A stretch of DNA of 36,483 nt from Thermoplasmata archaeon (GCA_027315455.1 DAHUXZ010000003.1:1-36483), one strand, 5' to 3'; counted from the first letter of the stretch, positions 24,755 through 32,772 are shown. Notes: a model not told the origin generated them from the sequence alone. Program-made: numbers and translations.

Positions 24755-24785
24755 GCCCTCGGTAGCCGGAGGCTTCCCCGAGGGC
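24755..24785. terminator. Hairpin in the gap between convergent genes
   Basis: Arms GCCCTCGG and CCGAGGGC pair perfectly across 15 bases, within which AGCC and GGCT also pair. It is 121 bases after the plus-strand stop (24634) and 13 bases after the minus-strand stop (24798). No T-run follows on either strand, so a terminator role is only possible; RNA processing or stability is an alternative. Confidence 0.4.
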
Positions 24786-24797
24786 CAAACCGGCCGT

Positions 24798-27314
24798 TCA
24801 GGTCGGCGGGTGCTCTTCGGTCGAGGGCCCGGGGGCGTCCGTCGCCGGGGATCCCGGCGCATGAGCCCCTACAGGGGGTAGATCGGTAGCCGGTCCCCGT
24901 CCCTTCCGACGGAGTACCACGGCGAAGGCCCCCGCCGCGAGGATCGCCACGATCGTCGCCGCCACGGTGTAGCCGGCCTCCGCGGGAAGCGGCGCGGGGG
25001 CGGCGGGAGACGCGGGCGGCGCCGGGGTGATCGCGACCGTGGCGAAACCCACGAAGGTGGCCCCGACGGAGTCGTTGATGCGCACGGACACCGTGAAGTT
25101 CCCGGTCCCGGCGAAGGTGTGGACCGCACGGGGGCCGGTCGCGACGCCTCCGTCGCCGAAGCTCCAGAGGAAGGCGTACGGCCCGGTGCCCCCCGTGGCG
25201 TTCGCGACGAACCCCACCGTGGCCCCGACCGCCGCCGCCGTCGGCGCGGTGATCGCGCCGCCGAGCACCGGGGCGACGGTCAAGTTCACGAGGCCGGAGT
25301 CGGTAACGCCGACGGCGTCCGTGACCCGGACCACGGCCGCGAAGGTGCCGGCGTGCGCGTAGGAATGGGCGGCGGCATCCCCCGCCGCCGTGGCGCCGTC
25401 GCCGAACGACCAGAGAAAAGAGAACGGCGCCGTCCCGCCGGTGACCGTTGCGGTGAAGGCGACGGGCCGGCCGACGTCCGTGAGCGTGGCGTTCGCTCCC
25501 GCATGGGCGACCGGCGTGGGGTTCACCGTCACGATCGTGCTCGCGCTCGCCGACAGCCGCGTCGCGTCGGTGACGGTGACGACCACGGGGTAGTCGCCGG
25601 CCGCGCGGTAGATGTGCGAGGTCAGAGTCCCCGTGGCGTTCGTCCCGTCGCCGAACGTCCAGCTCGCGGCGTACGGCGGGTTCCCGCCCGTGAGCCCGAT
25701 GGCGGAGAACGCGACCGCGAGCCCGGGATCCGTGACGAGGGAGGCCGCGGAGATCGCGACCGTGGGACCCGTGGCGGTGATCGCGGTCGCGTTCGCGTAC
25801 GCGCCGACGCCGTAGGCGTCATACACCGCGGCCTCGAGGACGTACGACCCCGGTTGCGGGTAGCGGTACGTCACGTTTCCGACGGCGGCCGTCGTGTTGC
25901 CGTCGCCGAAACGGTAGAGGACGAGGTAGGGGGCGCTCCCCCCGGTGGCGTTGGCCGTGAGGGTGACCGGGGAGCGGGCCGGCACGGTGGTGCCGGGGCT
26001 CACCGTCACCGCCACGGCGAGCGTCGGCTCGAAGACCCAGGTCGTCGCGGTCGCGGCGGGGCCCGTCGGGGTCTCTCCTCCGACCACGATCGGACGGAAC
26101 GACGTCGATTCCGCGGCCGCCGCGGGGTAGGCCCGGGCGCCGGGCGATCGCAAAGGGGCGAGGTCCGTCCAGGCGCAGGTGCCCGCGCAGCGGAGCGCAA
26201 GGGTCCGGTTCTCGATCGATCCCGTCGCGTTGACGCCGCCCATCACGAGCAGCAGCCCGTCCGGCCCGTCCCACGTCACCGCGCCGAGGCCGCCGGTCGG
26301 GACCGTCCCCAGGATCGCAGCGGTCTCGTTCGACCAGGTACCGTTGGCCCAGGCCCACGTGTCGTTGAGCGGACAGCGTCCGTCGGCGGTGCAGCCGCCC
26401 ACGAGGACGAGGCCGGGCAGCGCGGGGTCGTAGGCCATCCCGGCACCGAACCGGGGTAGGGGGGAGGCGCCGGAGGTCGTCGCCGGGCTCCAGGCGAACG
26501 CGCCGGGTCCGACGGGACCGTAGGTCCACGTCGCGTTCGAGGTCGATGTGCAGGTGCGGTCGAGGCATCCCCCGAAGAGGACCGCGGTCGCGGCGCTCGA
26601 TCCGTTCGCGTAGCCGAACGAGCCCAGGAGCTCCGGCGGGGGCGGCCAGCTGCAGGCGATGAAGCAGCGGGGCCCGGAGAGGTTCGTCCAGGTCCCGCCC
26701 GAGAACCACCAGGTCTCGTTCATGGGGCAGACGCTCGCCCCGCACCCTCCGAAGAGGACCACGCTGTCGACGGCCGGGTTGTAATCGAAGGCGAGGGCGC
26801 CGAAGAACACCGCCGGCGGGGCGTCGGTGGGGCGAGTGAGGTTGACCCAGCCCGCCTGCGAGAAGCCCCACGTCTGGTTGTCCGGACAGGCGGCGGCGTC
26901 GCACCCGCCGAAGTAGACGACCATCCCGTCGACCGGGTCCCAGGCCATGGATGCCCCGTAGCCCGCCCCCGGGCCCGGATCGGTGGAGTTCTCCCAGGTG
27001 AGGGTAGGGGGAGCGCCGGCGAGCGGCGCGGTCGCGGGACCTTTACAGCTCGCCCCGTCCACGCCGAGGGGATGGCATTGGACCGGGCGGCCGTGGGCCG
27101 GACCGGCACCGTGGGCGAGCGCCGCGATGGCCGCGGAGAGGGTCGCCGATCCCTCCGCGGGGTGGCCGCTCGCGTCCCCGCTCCCGGCCGGCGCCGGGGA
27201 ACCTCCCGGTGTCAGGGGGGTCGCCACCGCCGGGACGAGGAAGAGCGCCGTCAGCAGCGCCAGGACGGCCGGGGAGCGGGCGGTCCCGCACGCGGCTCGA
27301 CGGGCGCCCCCCAT
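24798..27314 (-). CDS. Kelch/PKD cell-surface protein, membrane anchored
   Basis: The protein has 838 residues from ATG 27314. The frame is open further upstream, but that part is Arg/Gly/Pro-rich and lies beyond the TATA-like box (27339-27346), so it is not coding. A signal peptide (about 13-33) precedes a six-bladed kelch propeller (about 104-428). Four blades carry a cysteine pair in G-G-C-x(3-6)-C, often followed by P-x-N-x-T-W, probably a disulfide loop. Four PKD domains (about 431-764) each keep F-G-D-G and a T-Y/F strand. One membrane helix (about 776-802) and a short polar tail end the protein. Sequons (N-L-T, N-D-T, N-G-T) are dense. It is a surface glycoprotein with an unknown ligand, close in design to the one at 29974-32172. 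Confidence 0.9.
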   Translation of the reverse strand: MGGARRAACGTARSPAVLALLTALFLVPAVATPLTPGGSPAPAGSGDASGHPAEGSATLSAAIAALAHGAGPAHGRPVQCHPLGVDGASCKGPATAPLAGAPPTLTWENSTDPGPGAGYGASMAWDPVDGMVVYFGGCDAAACPDNQTWGFSQAGWVNLTRPTDAPPAVFFGALAFDYNPAVDSVVLFGGCGASVCPMNETWWFSGGTWTNLSGPRCFIACSWPPPPELLGSFGYANGSSAATAVLFGGCLDRTCTSTSNATWTYGPVGPGAFAWSPATTSGASPLPRFGAGMAYDPALPGLVLVGGCTADGRCPLNDTWAWANGTWSNETAAILGTVPTGGLGAVTWDGPDGLLLVMGGVNATGSIENRTLALRCAGTCAWTDLAPLRSPGARAYPAAAAESTSFRPIVVGGETPTGPAATATTWVFEPTLAVAVTVSPGTTVPARSPVTLTANATGGSAPYLVLYRFGDGNTTAAVGNVTYRYPQPGSYVLEAAVYDAYGVGAYANATAITATGPTVAISAASLVTDPGLAVAFSAIGLTGGNPPYAASWTFGDGTNATGTLTSHIYRAAGDYPVVVTVTDATRLSASASTIVTVNPTPVAHAGANATLTDVGRPVAFTATVTGGTAPFSFLWSFGDGATAAGDAAAHSYAHAGTFAAVVRVTDAVGVTDSGLVNLTVAPVLGGAITAPTAAAVGATVGFVANATGGTGPYAFLWSFGDGGVATGPRAVHTFAGTGNFTVSVRINDSVGATFVGFATVAITPAPPASPAAPAPLPAEAGYTVAATIVAILAAGAFAVVLRRKGRGPATDLPPVGAHAPGSPATDAPGPSTEEHPPT

Positions 27315-27338
27315 GGGGGGTTCTTGCGGGGGCCGGCC

Positions 27339-27346
27339 TAAAAAAG
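27339..27346 (-). promoter_or_regulatory. TATA-like box for the kelch/PKD gene at 24798-27314
   Basis: CTTTTTTA on the minus strand is centred 28.5 bases before ATG 27314, fixing the start; the mRNA is leaderless or nearly so. Confidence 0.65.
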
Positions 27347-27397
27347 GCACCGTTCCGCCCCGGCCGCGTTGGCGACGCCGGCCGGGCGGGCGGACGG

Positions 27398-27991
27398 TCA
27401 GTCCGCCGAAGGGTGGACCTGCGACGCCCACGCGATGAGGTCGATCTCGGCCGCGATGCGCGGGCCGTCGAACCGCCGGATCTCCCCGAGGAGCCGCCGG
27501 CGCACGGCGGGGGAGAGGTACCGGGCGAGGGACCGGTAGACGTCGTCCTCGCGCTCGTGGTGCTGCTCGACCCGGTCGGCCTCCCGGCGGAACAGCTCGG
27601 AGAGGCGGAGCGCCGCCGGTCCCCGAGGGGCCAGGTCGCCCTTCGCGGCGGCACGGACGTCCTTCTCGAACGCCTCGGCGGACGGGTGCTCCCGGGCGCA
27701 CTCGGCGAGGAGCGCACGTACCTCGGGCGCCTTGGTCCGCGCGAGCGACCGGGCCAGGCGCGCCTCGTCGGCGTGGTGGACCTCCCGGTGGAAGCGTCGG
27801 TAGACCCCGAGCGCCCGATCGAGGCGACGCGGATCGGGCGTCGACCCCCGGGCCAGGCTCTCGGCGGTCTCGCGCATCCGCGCCGTCATGACGGAGATGA
27901 GCGTGTGCTGGCGCATCAGCTCGAGAGAGAGGTCGTCGAGCGGCGCCGTCCGGGCCGGCCGTCGTCTTCCGGGCTGCCGTGCGGCGGTCAC
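27398..27991 (-). CDS. Hemerythrin-like (HHE) domain protein
   Basis: The 197-residue protein has a four-helix bundle pattern with the di-iron ligands of hemerythrin HHE domains: His29 in R-Q-H-T-L-I, His68/His72 and Glu76 in F-H-R-E-V-H-H-A-D-E, His102 in R-E-H-P and His144/His145 with Glu148 in E-Q-H-H-E-R-E-D-D. Such proteins bind oxygen or nitric oxide, store iron or repair iron-sulfur centres; which applies here is unknown. GTG 27991 was chosen because a TATA-like box is centred 26.5 bases upstream; an ATG at 28054 lies beyond that box. It is divergent from the CADD-type gene, their starts being 98 bases apart, so a shared control region is likely. Confidence 0.88.
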   Translation of the reverse strand: MTAARQPGRRRPARTAPLDDLSLELMRQHTLISVMTARMRETAESLARGSTPDPRRLDRALGVYRRFHREVHHADEARLARSLARTKAPEVRALLAECAREHPSAEAFEKDVRAAAKGDLAPRGPAALRLSELFRREADRVEQHHEREDDVYRSLARYLSPAVRRRLLGEIRRFDGPRIAAEIDLIAWASQVHPSAD

Positions 27992-28013
27992 GCCCCGGCG
28001 AGAGCGGAACGGA

Positions 28014-28021
28014 CCTATACG
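28014..28021 (-). promoter_or_regulatory. TATA-like box for the hemerythrin gene
   Basis: CGTATAGG on the minus strand is centred 26.5 bases before GTG 27991. Confidence 0.6.
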
Positions 28022-28060
28022 TCCGGCGGTCGGGGGGGAAGGCCGCTCCCGCATCGAAAG

Positions 28061-28068
28061 GTTAACCT
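28061..28068 (+). promoter_or_regulatory. TATA-like box for the CADD-type gene
   Basis: GTTAACCT is centred 25.5 bases before GTG 28090, which supports that start and a leaderless transcript. Confidence 0.6.
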
Positions 28069-28089
28069 ACCCGGCGCCGTCCCCCCGGC

Positions 28090-28752
28090 GTGACGACCCT
28101 CCGTTCGATCGATGCGCGGATCGCCGAGCGGCACCTGCTGAAGCACCCGTTCTACCGCGCCTGGAGTTCGGGCGGCCTTTCGCTCCCCACCCTGGCCCGC
28201 TACGCGCGGGAGTACTACCACTTCGAATCGAACTTCCCCCGGTACGTGGGGGGCACCTACGCGCGGATGGCGGATTCCCGGGCCCGCCGCCTCCTGCTCG
28301 AGAACCTCACCGACGAGGAGGGGCGGGACCCGACGCATCCCGCCCTCTGGGCGGACTTCGCCGCGCGGCTCGGGGTCCCGAGGGCGGCCCTCGGCGCTCG
28401 GCCGGCGCGCGGGGCGACGGCGCAGCTGTGCCGCACCTATGAACGGCTGACCGTCGACGGCACGGGTCCGTCCGGGCTCGGGGCCCTTTACGCGTACGAG
28501 TCGATCTTCCCGGAGGTCGCGGCCGAGAAGTCCCGCGGGCTCAAGGCCCACTACGGGATCGACGAGCCGGCGGCCCACGAGTTCTTCCGGGTCCACACCG
28601 CCGCGGACGTCGAGCATTCCGCCGCGGAGCGTAAGGTGCTGCAGGCGCTCGTCGCGCGGAGCCCGATCGCCGGACGCGAGGCGCTCCACGGCGTGGAAGG
28701 GGCGCTCGGCAGCTGGTGGCGCTTCCTCGACTCGTTCGGCGTCCAAGGGTAG
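28090..28752 (+). CDS. CADD-type metalloenzyme of the PqqC/TenA fold, putative p-aminobenzoate synthase
   Basis: The protein has 220 residues from a GTG. It has the heme-oxygenase-like helical fold of the TenA/PqqC group. Compared with Chlamydia CADD, whose ligands I recall as Glu81, His88, Glu142, His174, Asp178 and His181, this protein has Glu76, His83, Glu137, His169, Asp173 and His176: every one in register with an offset of 5. The sacrificed tyrosine (Tyr27 in CADD) matches Tyr22 in H-P-F-Y, and the essential lysine (Lys152) matches Lys147. CADD makes p-aminobenzoate from its own tyrosine using oxygen and a dinuclear metal site. The same role here, feeding folate or methanopterin-type cofactors, is inference. 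It is divergent from a hemerythrin gene. Confidence 0.88.
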   Translation: MTTLRSIDARIAERHLLKHPFYRAWSSGGLSLPTLARYAREYYHFESNFPRYVGGTYARMADSRARRLLLENLTDEEGRDPTHPALWADFAARLGVPRAALGARPARGATAQLCRTYERLTVDGTGPSGLGALYAYESIFPEVAAEKSRGLKAHYGIDEPAAHEFFRVHTAADVEHSAAERKVLQALVARSPIAGREALHGVEGALGSWWRFLDSFGVQG

Positions 28753-28801
28753 TCGGAGCTACGGCGTCGGCGCGCGGGCGCACCGGGCAATCGCCCGTGG
28801 C

Positions 28802-29464
28802 TCACCCCGGTTGCGGGACGCGACGCACCCGGCAGCGGCCGATCGCCCGCACCTCGACGCCCGGGGTGGAGCGGCCGATGGGGCGGGTCGTGGCGAGCCG
28901 GGCGTGGACGACGCTGCCGAGCGGCACCTCCTCGAGGGGTAGCCCACAGCCGCGGAAGACCGCGAGCATCCCGTGGTTCTCCGCCTGGACCACCGCGCGC
29001 AGGTGGGCGATCCCGCGCTCCGTCGCGATCTCGGCGAGGCAGCTCAGCAGTGTGGTCGCGACGCCCCGACCCTGGAACGCGTCGTCGACGACGAACGCGG
29101 CCTCGGCGGAGTCGCCGAGCGGCAGGTCCCGATCGTAGACGGCGTGGCCGATGAGGCGGTAGCCATCGCCCGGGCCGAGGAAGAGCCCGAGGAGCTGGCG
29201 CTCTCCCCGGCGGCCCGGCTCGGCGAGCTCCTCGACCGCGAGCTCGGGACGGATCGCGGCGAAGAAGCGCTGGTGGAGCGACCCAAAGGAGAGGCGCGCG
29301 ACGAAGTCGGCGACGCCGGGCCGGTCGTCGGGCCCGATCGCCCGCACGTGGGCTTCGGTCCCCTCGCGGAGGACCACGTCCCAGACCGTCGGGGGCGGGG
29401 GCGTCGCCCTCCACTCGCTCTTCGGGGTGATCAGCGTCGAGCTCAGGAGGTTAAGGACCGGCAT
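28802..29464 (-). CDS. GNAT-family N-acetyltransferase
   Basis: The protein has 220 residues. The acetyl-CoA motif A is clear at 124-136 (F-V-V-D-D-A-F-Q-G-R-G-V-A), followed by L-L-S-C-L-A-E-I-A and, at motif B, R-A-V-V-Q-A-E-N-H-G-M-L-A-V-F-R-G-C-G. The N-terminal V-V-L-R-E-G-T-E-A-H-V-R-A-I-G-P-D-D with R-F-F resembles GNAT domains of the protein-acetyltransferase (Pat) kind, but no CoA-ligase or cyclic-nucleotide domain is attached, so protein lysine acetylation is only a possibility. The first 28 residues are poorly conserved and the ATG could be upstream of the true start. An inverted repeat lies directly before it. It converges with the CADD-type gene (49 bases between stops). Confidence 0.87.
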   Translation of the reverse strand: MPVLNLLSSTLITPKSEWRATPPPPTVWDVVLREGTEAHVRAIGPDDRPGVADFVARLSFGSLHQRFFAAIRPELAVEELAEPGRRGERQLLGLFLGPGDGYRLIGHAVYDRDLPLGDSAEAAFVVDDAFQGRGVATTLLSCLAEIATERGIAHLRAVVQAENHGMLAVFRGCGLPLEEVPLGSVVHARLATTRPIGRSTPGVEVRAIGRCRVRRVPQPG

Positions 29465-29788
29465 GGGCGTCGTCCTTCCGGACGACGCCGACGCTCATCT
29501 ACGGGGCGTGAACACCGTTTGACCCTCGCGCCCGGGAGGGAGCCCGGCCGCTGGGCCGGCGACGCGCCGCAGCTCGCCGGCCCGTTCCCGGCGGCCCGCT
29601 TCCGCGAGGGCGGGCGAGCCGGGGACGGGGCCATCACAGCCGCGATTGCGCGGTGATCGTCGCCGAGCCGGTCGAATGCTCCCGTCCCCAAGCGGCTCCG
29701 ACCGAACGGCCGCTTCACCGCGGCGTTCGTGGCGGGCGGGGCAGTAACGGTATCTGGCGGGTCGGCTCAGGGGGAGGCGAGGCGAAGG
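29465..29788. other. Intergenic region between the GNAT gene and a small zinc protein
   Basis: This 324-base gap holds the inverted repeat at 29466-29489, a weak minus-strand TATA-like element near 29494-29502, and a TAACGGTATC element near 29745-29754 that may serve the small zinc protein. The middle is G/C-rich and I see no gene or RNA in it. Confidence 0.5.
29466..29489. repeat. Perfect inverted repeat just before the GNAT start
   Basis: Ten-base arms (GGCGTCGTCC and its complement) flank a TTCC centre. The repeat ends two bases before the ATG at 29464, covering the predicted transcription start. It may be an operator or a 5' hairpin. Its core resembles the repeat before the phosphoribosyltransferase gene. 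Confidence 0.5.
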
Positions 29789-29944
29789 ATGAACCGACTG
29801 CAGCCGTGCGAAACGTGCGGCTGTCCGGTCCTCTTCCACGTCCCCCGACCGTCCGCCGGCGGGGGCGCGCCGGTCATGGTCTGCGAGGAGTGCACCCGGA
29901 CGTCGGGCCACGACCGGATCTGCTCTGGTGGGACGCCCGGGTAA
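29789..29944 (+). CDS. 51-residue zinc-binding protein
   Basis: The peptide carries C-E-T-C-G-C near its start and C-E-E-C in the middle, followed by H-D-R-I-C, enough cysteines for one zinc site of the C-x2-C...C-x2-C type. It has no signal peptide. ATG 29789 was preferred over an in-frame start at 29729 because the upstream 20 residues are Gly/Ser/Arg filler and a purine-rich GGGGAGGCGAGGCGAAGG run lies just before it. The function is unknown; small archaeal zinc proteins of this size are often nucleic-acid or protein adaptors. It converges with the kelch/PKD gene, 29 bases between stops. Confidence 0.65.
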   Translation: MNRLQPCETCGCPVLFHVPRPSAGGGAPVMVCEECTRTSGHDRICSGGTPG

Positions 29945-29973
29945 GGGCGGCCCGAGTCGCCACCGGGGCCGGG

Positions 29974-32172
29974 TCAGCGACGGCCCCGGCCGGCCGATCG
30001 CCGCATGCTCCGTGAGGAGCTCGAGGCGCCGGGTGCACCGGCGCGCTCCCACTCCTCCTCTCCGACGGCGGCCGCGGCGAGCGGGGTCGCGGGCGGCCGG
30101 CCGCGGTGGTGGCGCCGTCGGTCCCACGTGACCGCGCCGACGATGCCGCCGACCGCGAGCGCCCCGGCGAAGATCCCCCACGGGTACCAGCCGGGCGGCG
30201 GGGGCGGCGGAGGAGGTGGAGGTGGGCTGCCCACGACCACGGAGAGGTTCGTCGCGACCTCGTTGCCGGTCGCGTCGATGACCGTCGCGGTGACGTTGAA
30301 GGTCCCCGGCCGTGGGAAGGTGTGGCTCACCGCGGTTCCGGAGGCGACGGCGCTGTCCCCGAACGACCAGTAGACGGTGTACGGGGGCGTCCCGCCGGAG
30401 GGGGTGGCCGAGAAGTTGACGGGGGCACCGGTGAACGCCGGCGAGGTCGCCGCCCGGGCGGTGAGATGGAGGACCGGGTGGACCACGACCGCGCCGGACC
30501 AGATCCCTTCGCCCTGGACCGCGTCGGTCGCGGTGAGATTGATTGGGTATGAGCCGGGGGTGGTGTAGAGGTGCGTCGCGTTGGCGCTCGTCGCGCTCGC
30601 GCCATCCCCGAACGTCCACACGAACCCGTACGGGGCGGTCCCTCCCGCCGCGGAGCCGAGGAAGGTCACCGGACGTCCGGCATCGACGGGGTTCGGCCGG
30701 ACCGTCGCGCTGACCGAGGGTCCGGCGACGACGCTCACGAGGATGGTCGAGAGCGCCCACGCGCCCGAGGCGTCGGTCGCGTTGACCGTGGCCTTGAAGC
30801 TCCCGACCTGGGCGTAGGCATGCGTCGTCGCGCTGAGGAACGCGCTCGTCCCGTCGCCGAAGAGCCAGAGGTAGATGTACGGGGCCGTCCCGCTCGCGGC
30901 CGTCGCCGAGAAGGCAACGGGCTGGCCGACCTCGACCACCGTCGGGAGGGCGGTCGGCGTGACGGTCAGGATCGGCTCGAGGACCCACGTATCCCCCGGT
31001 GACGGGGCCGCACAGGGAAGGCAGCCGGTCGGGGTGCCGCCGAACAGCAGCAGGTACGGCCAGCGGCGCGGCCCCGGCCCGGGCCAGGTGTTCGTCGTCG
31101 GAACGAAGGCGGCGCCCGACCGTCCCGGCGGCCCCGACCCCAGGGTGGAGGTGACGTCGGTCCAGCGACCGCCCGCGTAGCGCCACGTGTCGGAGATCGG
31201 ACCCCGCGAGCTGTTGCCCCCGACCAGGAAGGTCGCGTTCGGTCCGCCGTCATAGCCGAGCCCGGCGCCGAAGCGGGCCGGGGGGAGGAGCGGGGGCAGA
31301 AGGAGCGTCCACCGGTCCCGCACGAACGACCAGGAGTCGTTGAGCGGGCAAGCGCTCGCCCCGCACCCGTCCACGAGGAGCGCGTAGGCGTCGCCCGCGT
31401 CGTAGACGAACCCCGCCCCCCAGCGCGCGGGCGGCGCCGCGCCGACAATCGCCGTGAGGTCCGTCCAGTTGCCGTCGAGGAACCTCCACGTGTCGTTCAT
31501 CGGACAGACGGTCCCGCAGCCACCGAACAGGACCATCTCGTTGTCCACGTGGTCGTAGACGAGGCCGGCGCTCCGGCGCGGGGCGGGCGCGATGGCCCCG
31601 GTCAGGTTCGTCCAGCGCCCCCCGAGGAAGCTCCAGGTGTCGTTGAGGAGGTGGCCCGGCCCGGCCCATCCACCGAAGAGGAGGGCGTAGCCGTTCCGGT
31701 CATCGAAGACGAAGCTCGCCTGCGTGCGGGCCGGTGGCTGGGCGCTCAGGTTGGTGAGGTTCGTCCAGGCGCCGCCGGAGTACTTCCAGGTCTGGGCCGG
31801 CGCCGGGCACGCTTTCGCGGTGCAGCCCCCGAACATGACGAGGTAGTTGTCGATCGGGTCGTAGAGCATCGACGCACCGGTGAGCGGCGGGGGAGCGATC
31901 CTCATCCCGCGGGAGACGTTGTACCAGGTTAGCGGTCCGCCGGCGAGGGGCGACGCAGGCGCGGCAGCGGGGAGGCATCCGCCGGCCGGGGCGACGCAGG
32001 GGCCGGCGTCACCCGTGACCGGGCCCGGCGCGGCGGGGACCGGAGGGGAGAGCACCGACGGGGCCGAAGGAACGCCCCCGGAGGGAGGCAGCAGCACCGC
32101 TAGGGCGAGCAGCGTGGCCAGCGCCAGCAGGCGGGGGGAACGGCCGACCGGTGAACGTATGCGGGGACGCAT
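29974..32172 (-). CDS. Kelch/PKD cell-surface protein, membrane anchored
   Basis: The protein has 732 residues. A signal peptide (about 13-32) is followed by a six-bladed kelch propeller (about 78-398). Blades 1, 3, 4 and 6 carry paired cysteines, mostly as G-G-C-x(2-6)-C-P next to N-D-(T/S)-W. Three PKD domains (about 399-649) have F-G-D-G, or F-G-D-S in the last. A run of eleven prolines (about 652-662) precedes the C-terminal membrane helix (about 660-683) and a basic, Arg/His-rich tail of about 45 residues. Sequons are dense. The design matches the gene at 24798-27314 and suggests duplication. ATG 32172 lies 25.5 bases from a TATA-like box. The ligand is unknown. Confidence 0.9.
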   Translation of the reverse strand: MRPRIRSPVGRSPRLLALATLLALAVLLPPSGGVPSAPSVLSPPVPAAPGPVTGDAGPCVAPAGGCLPAAAPASPLAGGPLTWYNVSRGMRIAPPPLTGASMLYDPIDNYLVMFGGCTAKACPAPAQTWKYSGGAWTNLTNLSAQPPARTQASFVFDDRNGYALLFGGWAGPGHLLNDTWSFLGGRWTNLTGAIAPAPRRSAGLVYDHVDNEMVLFGGCGTVCPMNDTWRFLDGNWTDLTAIVGAAPPARWGAGFVYDAGDAYALLVDGCGASACPLNDSWSFVRDRWTLLLPPLLPPARFGAGLGYDGGPNATFLVGGNSSRGPISDTWRYAGGRWTDVTSTLGSGPPGRSGAAFVPTTNTWPGPGPRRWPYLLLFGGTPTGCLPCAAPSPGDTWVLEPILTVTPTALPTVVEVGQPVAFSATAASGTAPYIYLWLFGDGTSAFLSATTHAYAQVGSFKATVNATDASGAWALSTILVSVVAGPSVSATVRPNPVDAGRPVTFLGSAAGGTAPYGFVWTFGDGASATSANATHLYTTPGSYPINLTATDAVQGEGIWSGAVVVHPVLHLTARAATSPAFTGAPVNFSATPSGGTPPYTVYWSFGDSAVASGTAVSHTFPRPGTFNVTATVIDATGNEVATNLSVVVGSPPPPPPPPPPPGWYPWGIFAGALAVGGIVGAVTWDRRRHHRGRPPATPLAAAAVGEEEWERAGAPGASSSSRSMRRSAGRGRR

Positions 32173-32193
32173 CCGAAGGAGGGCTCAAGAGCC

Positions 32194-32201
32194 GTACTAT
32201 C
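32194..32201 (-). promoter_or_regulatory. TATA-like box for the kelch/PKD gene at 29974-32172
   Basis: GATAGTAC on the minus strand is centred 25.5 bases before ATG 32172. A second A/T-rich element (GGTATTTCC) lies further upstream near 32214-32222. Confidence 0.55.
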
Positions 32202-32241
32202 CCCGCCCCGGCGGGAAATACCTTTGGGCGGCGGCGGCGGG

Positions 32242-32721
32242 CTACGGGCCCCCGAGGAACGCCGCCAGCAGGACGACGCCGAAGGTCGCGACCATCGAGA
32301 GGAGGGCGAGGAGGAGGTTCGCCCGGCGCCAGGGTGCGAGCGAGGCCGGCGAGGCCCCCGCCTCCCGCCGTCGGCGAAGACGCGGGCCGATGACGAACGT
32401 GTGGAGGCCGCTCGTGAGGAGGACGAGCCCGACCAGAAGGACCTTCGCCTCGAGGACCGGCTCCGCGCCCAGCGAAGTACCGGGGGGAAGGTACCAGCTG
32501 AGGTTGTAGAGGCCCGTGAGGATCGTGATCCCGAGGGCCGGCCACATGACCCACGACATGGACCGGGCGACGGCCGCGACGAGGGGGACGGCCGCCTCCG
32601 GCTCCGAGCGGTGGTGGCGAGCGAGCGCGGCGGTCGTCACCGCGAGCGCGATCGAGCCGCCGACCCAGATCGAGGCACCGACCAGGTGCACCCCCAGGAC
32701 GAGGGAGTCGAGCAGCGACAC
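32242..32721 (-). CDS. CopD-like membrane protein
   Basis: The 159-residue protein has four predicted membrane helices. The first helix carries L-G-V-H-L-V-G-A-S-I-W-V-G-G, the hallmark of CopD and related copper-resistance or heme/copper membrane proteins; a second His lies in helix 3 (S-G-L-H-T-F). The length matches stand-alone CopD-domain proteins, which lack the CopC partner. Copper uptake or a cytochrome-b-like role is possible; the sequence does not decide. The start is a GTG. It follows the seven-helix protein on the same strand by 51 bases and may share its transcript. The rusticyanin-like gene lies far off in the window, so a joint copper role is speculative. Confidence 0.8.
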   Translation of the reverse strand: MSLLDSLVLGVHLVGASIWVGGSIALAVTTAALARHHRSEPEAAVPLVAAVARSMSWVMWPALGITILTGLYNLSWYLPPGTSLGAEPVLEAKVLLVGLVLLTSGLHTFVIGPRLRRRREAGASPASLAPWRRANLLLALLSMVATFGVVLLAAFLGGP

Positions 32722-32772
32722 CCTCGGACCTCCCGCCCGCCTGTGCCGATCGTAGCGGCCGAAGGGCTGCGG

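Noticed and set aside
24683-24889. A short plus-strand frame overlapping the end of the kelch/PKD gene.
   Set aside because: It overlaps a well-supported convergent gene by 92 bases and has no motif or start signal.
27315-27701. Upstream in-frame extension of the kelch/PKD gene at 24798-27314.
   Set aside because: It lies beyond the TATA-like box, overlaps the hemerythrin gene and reads as Arg/Pro/Gly-rich sequence; the ATG at 27314 begins a good signal peptide.
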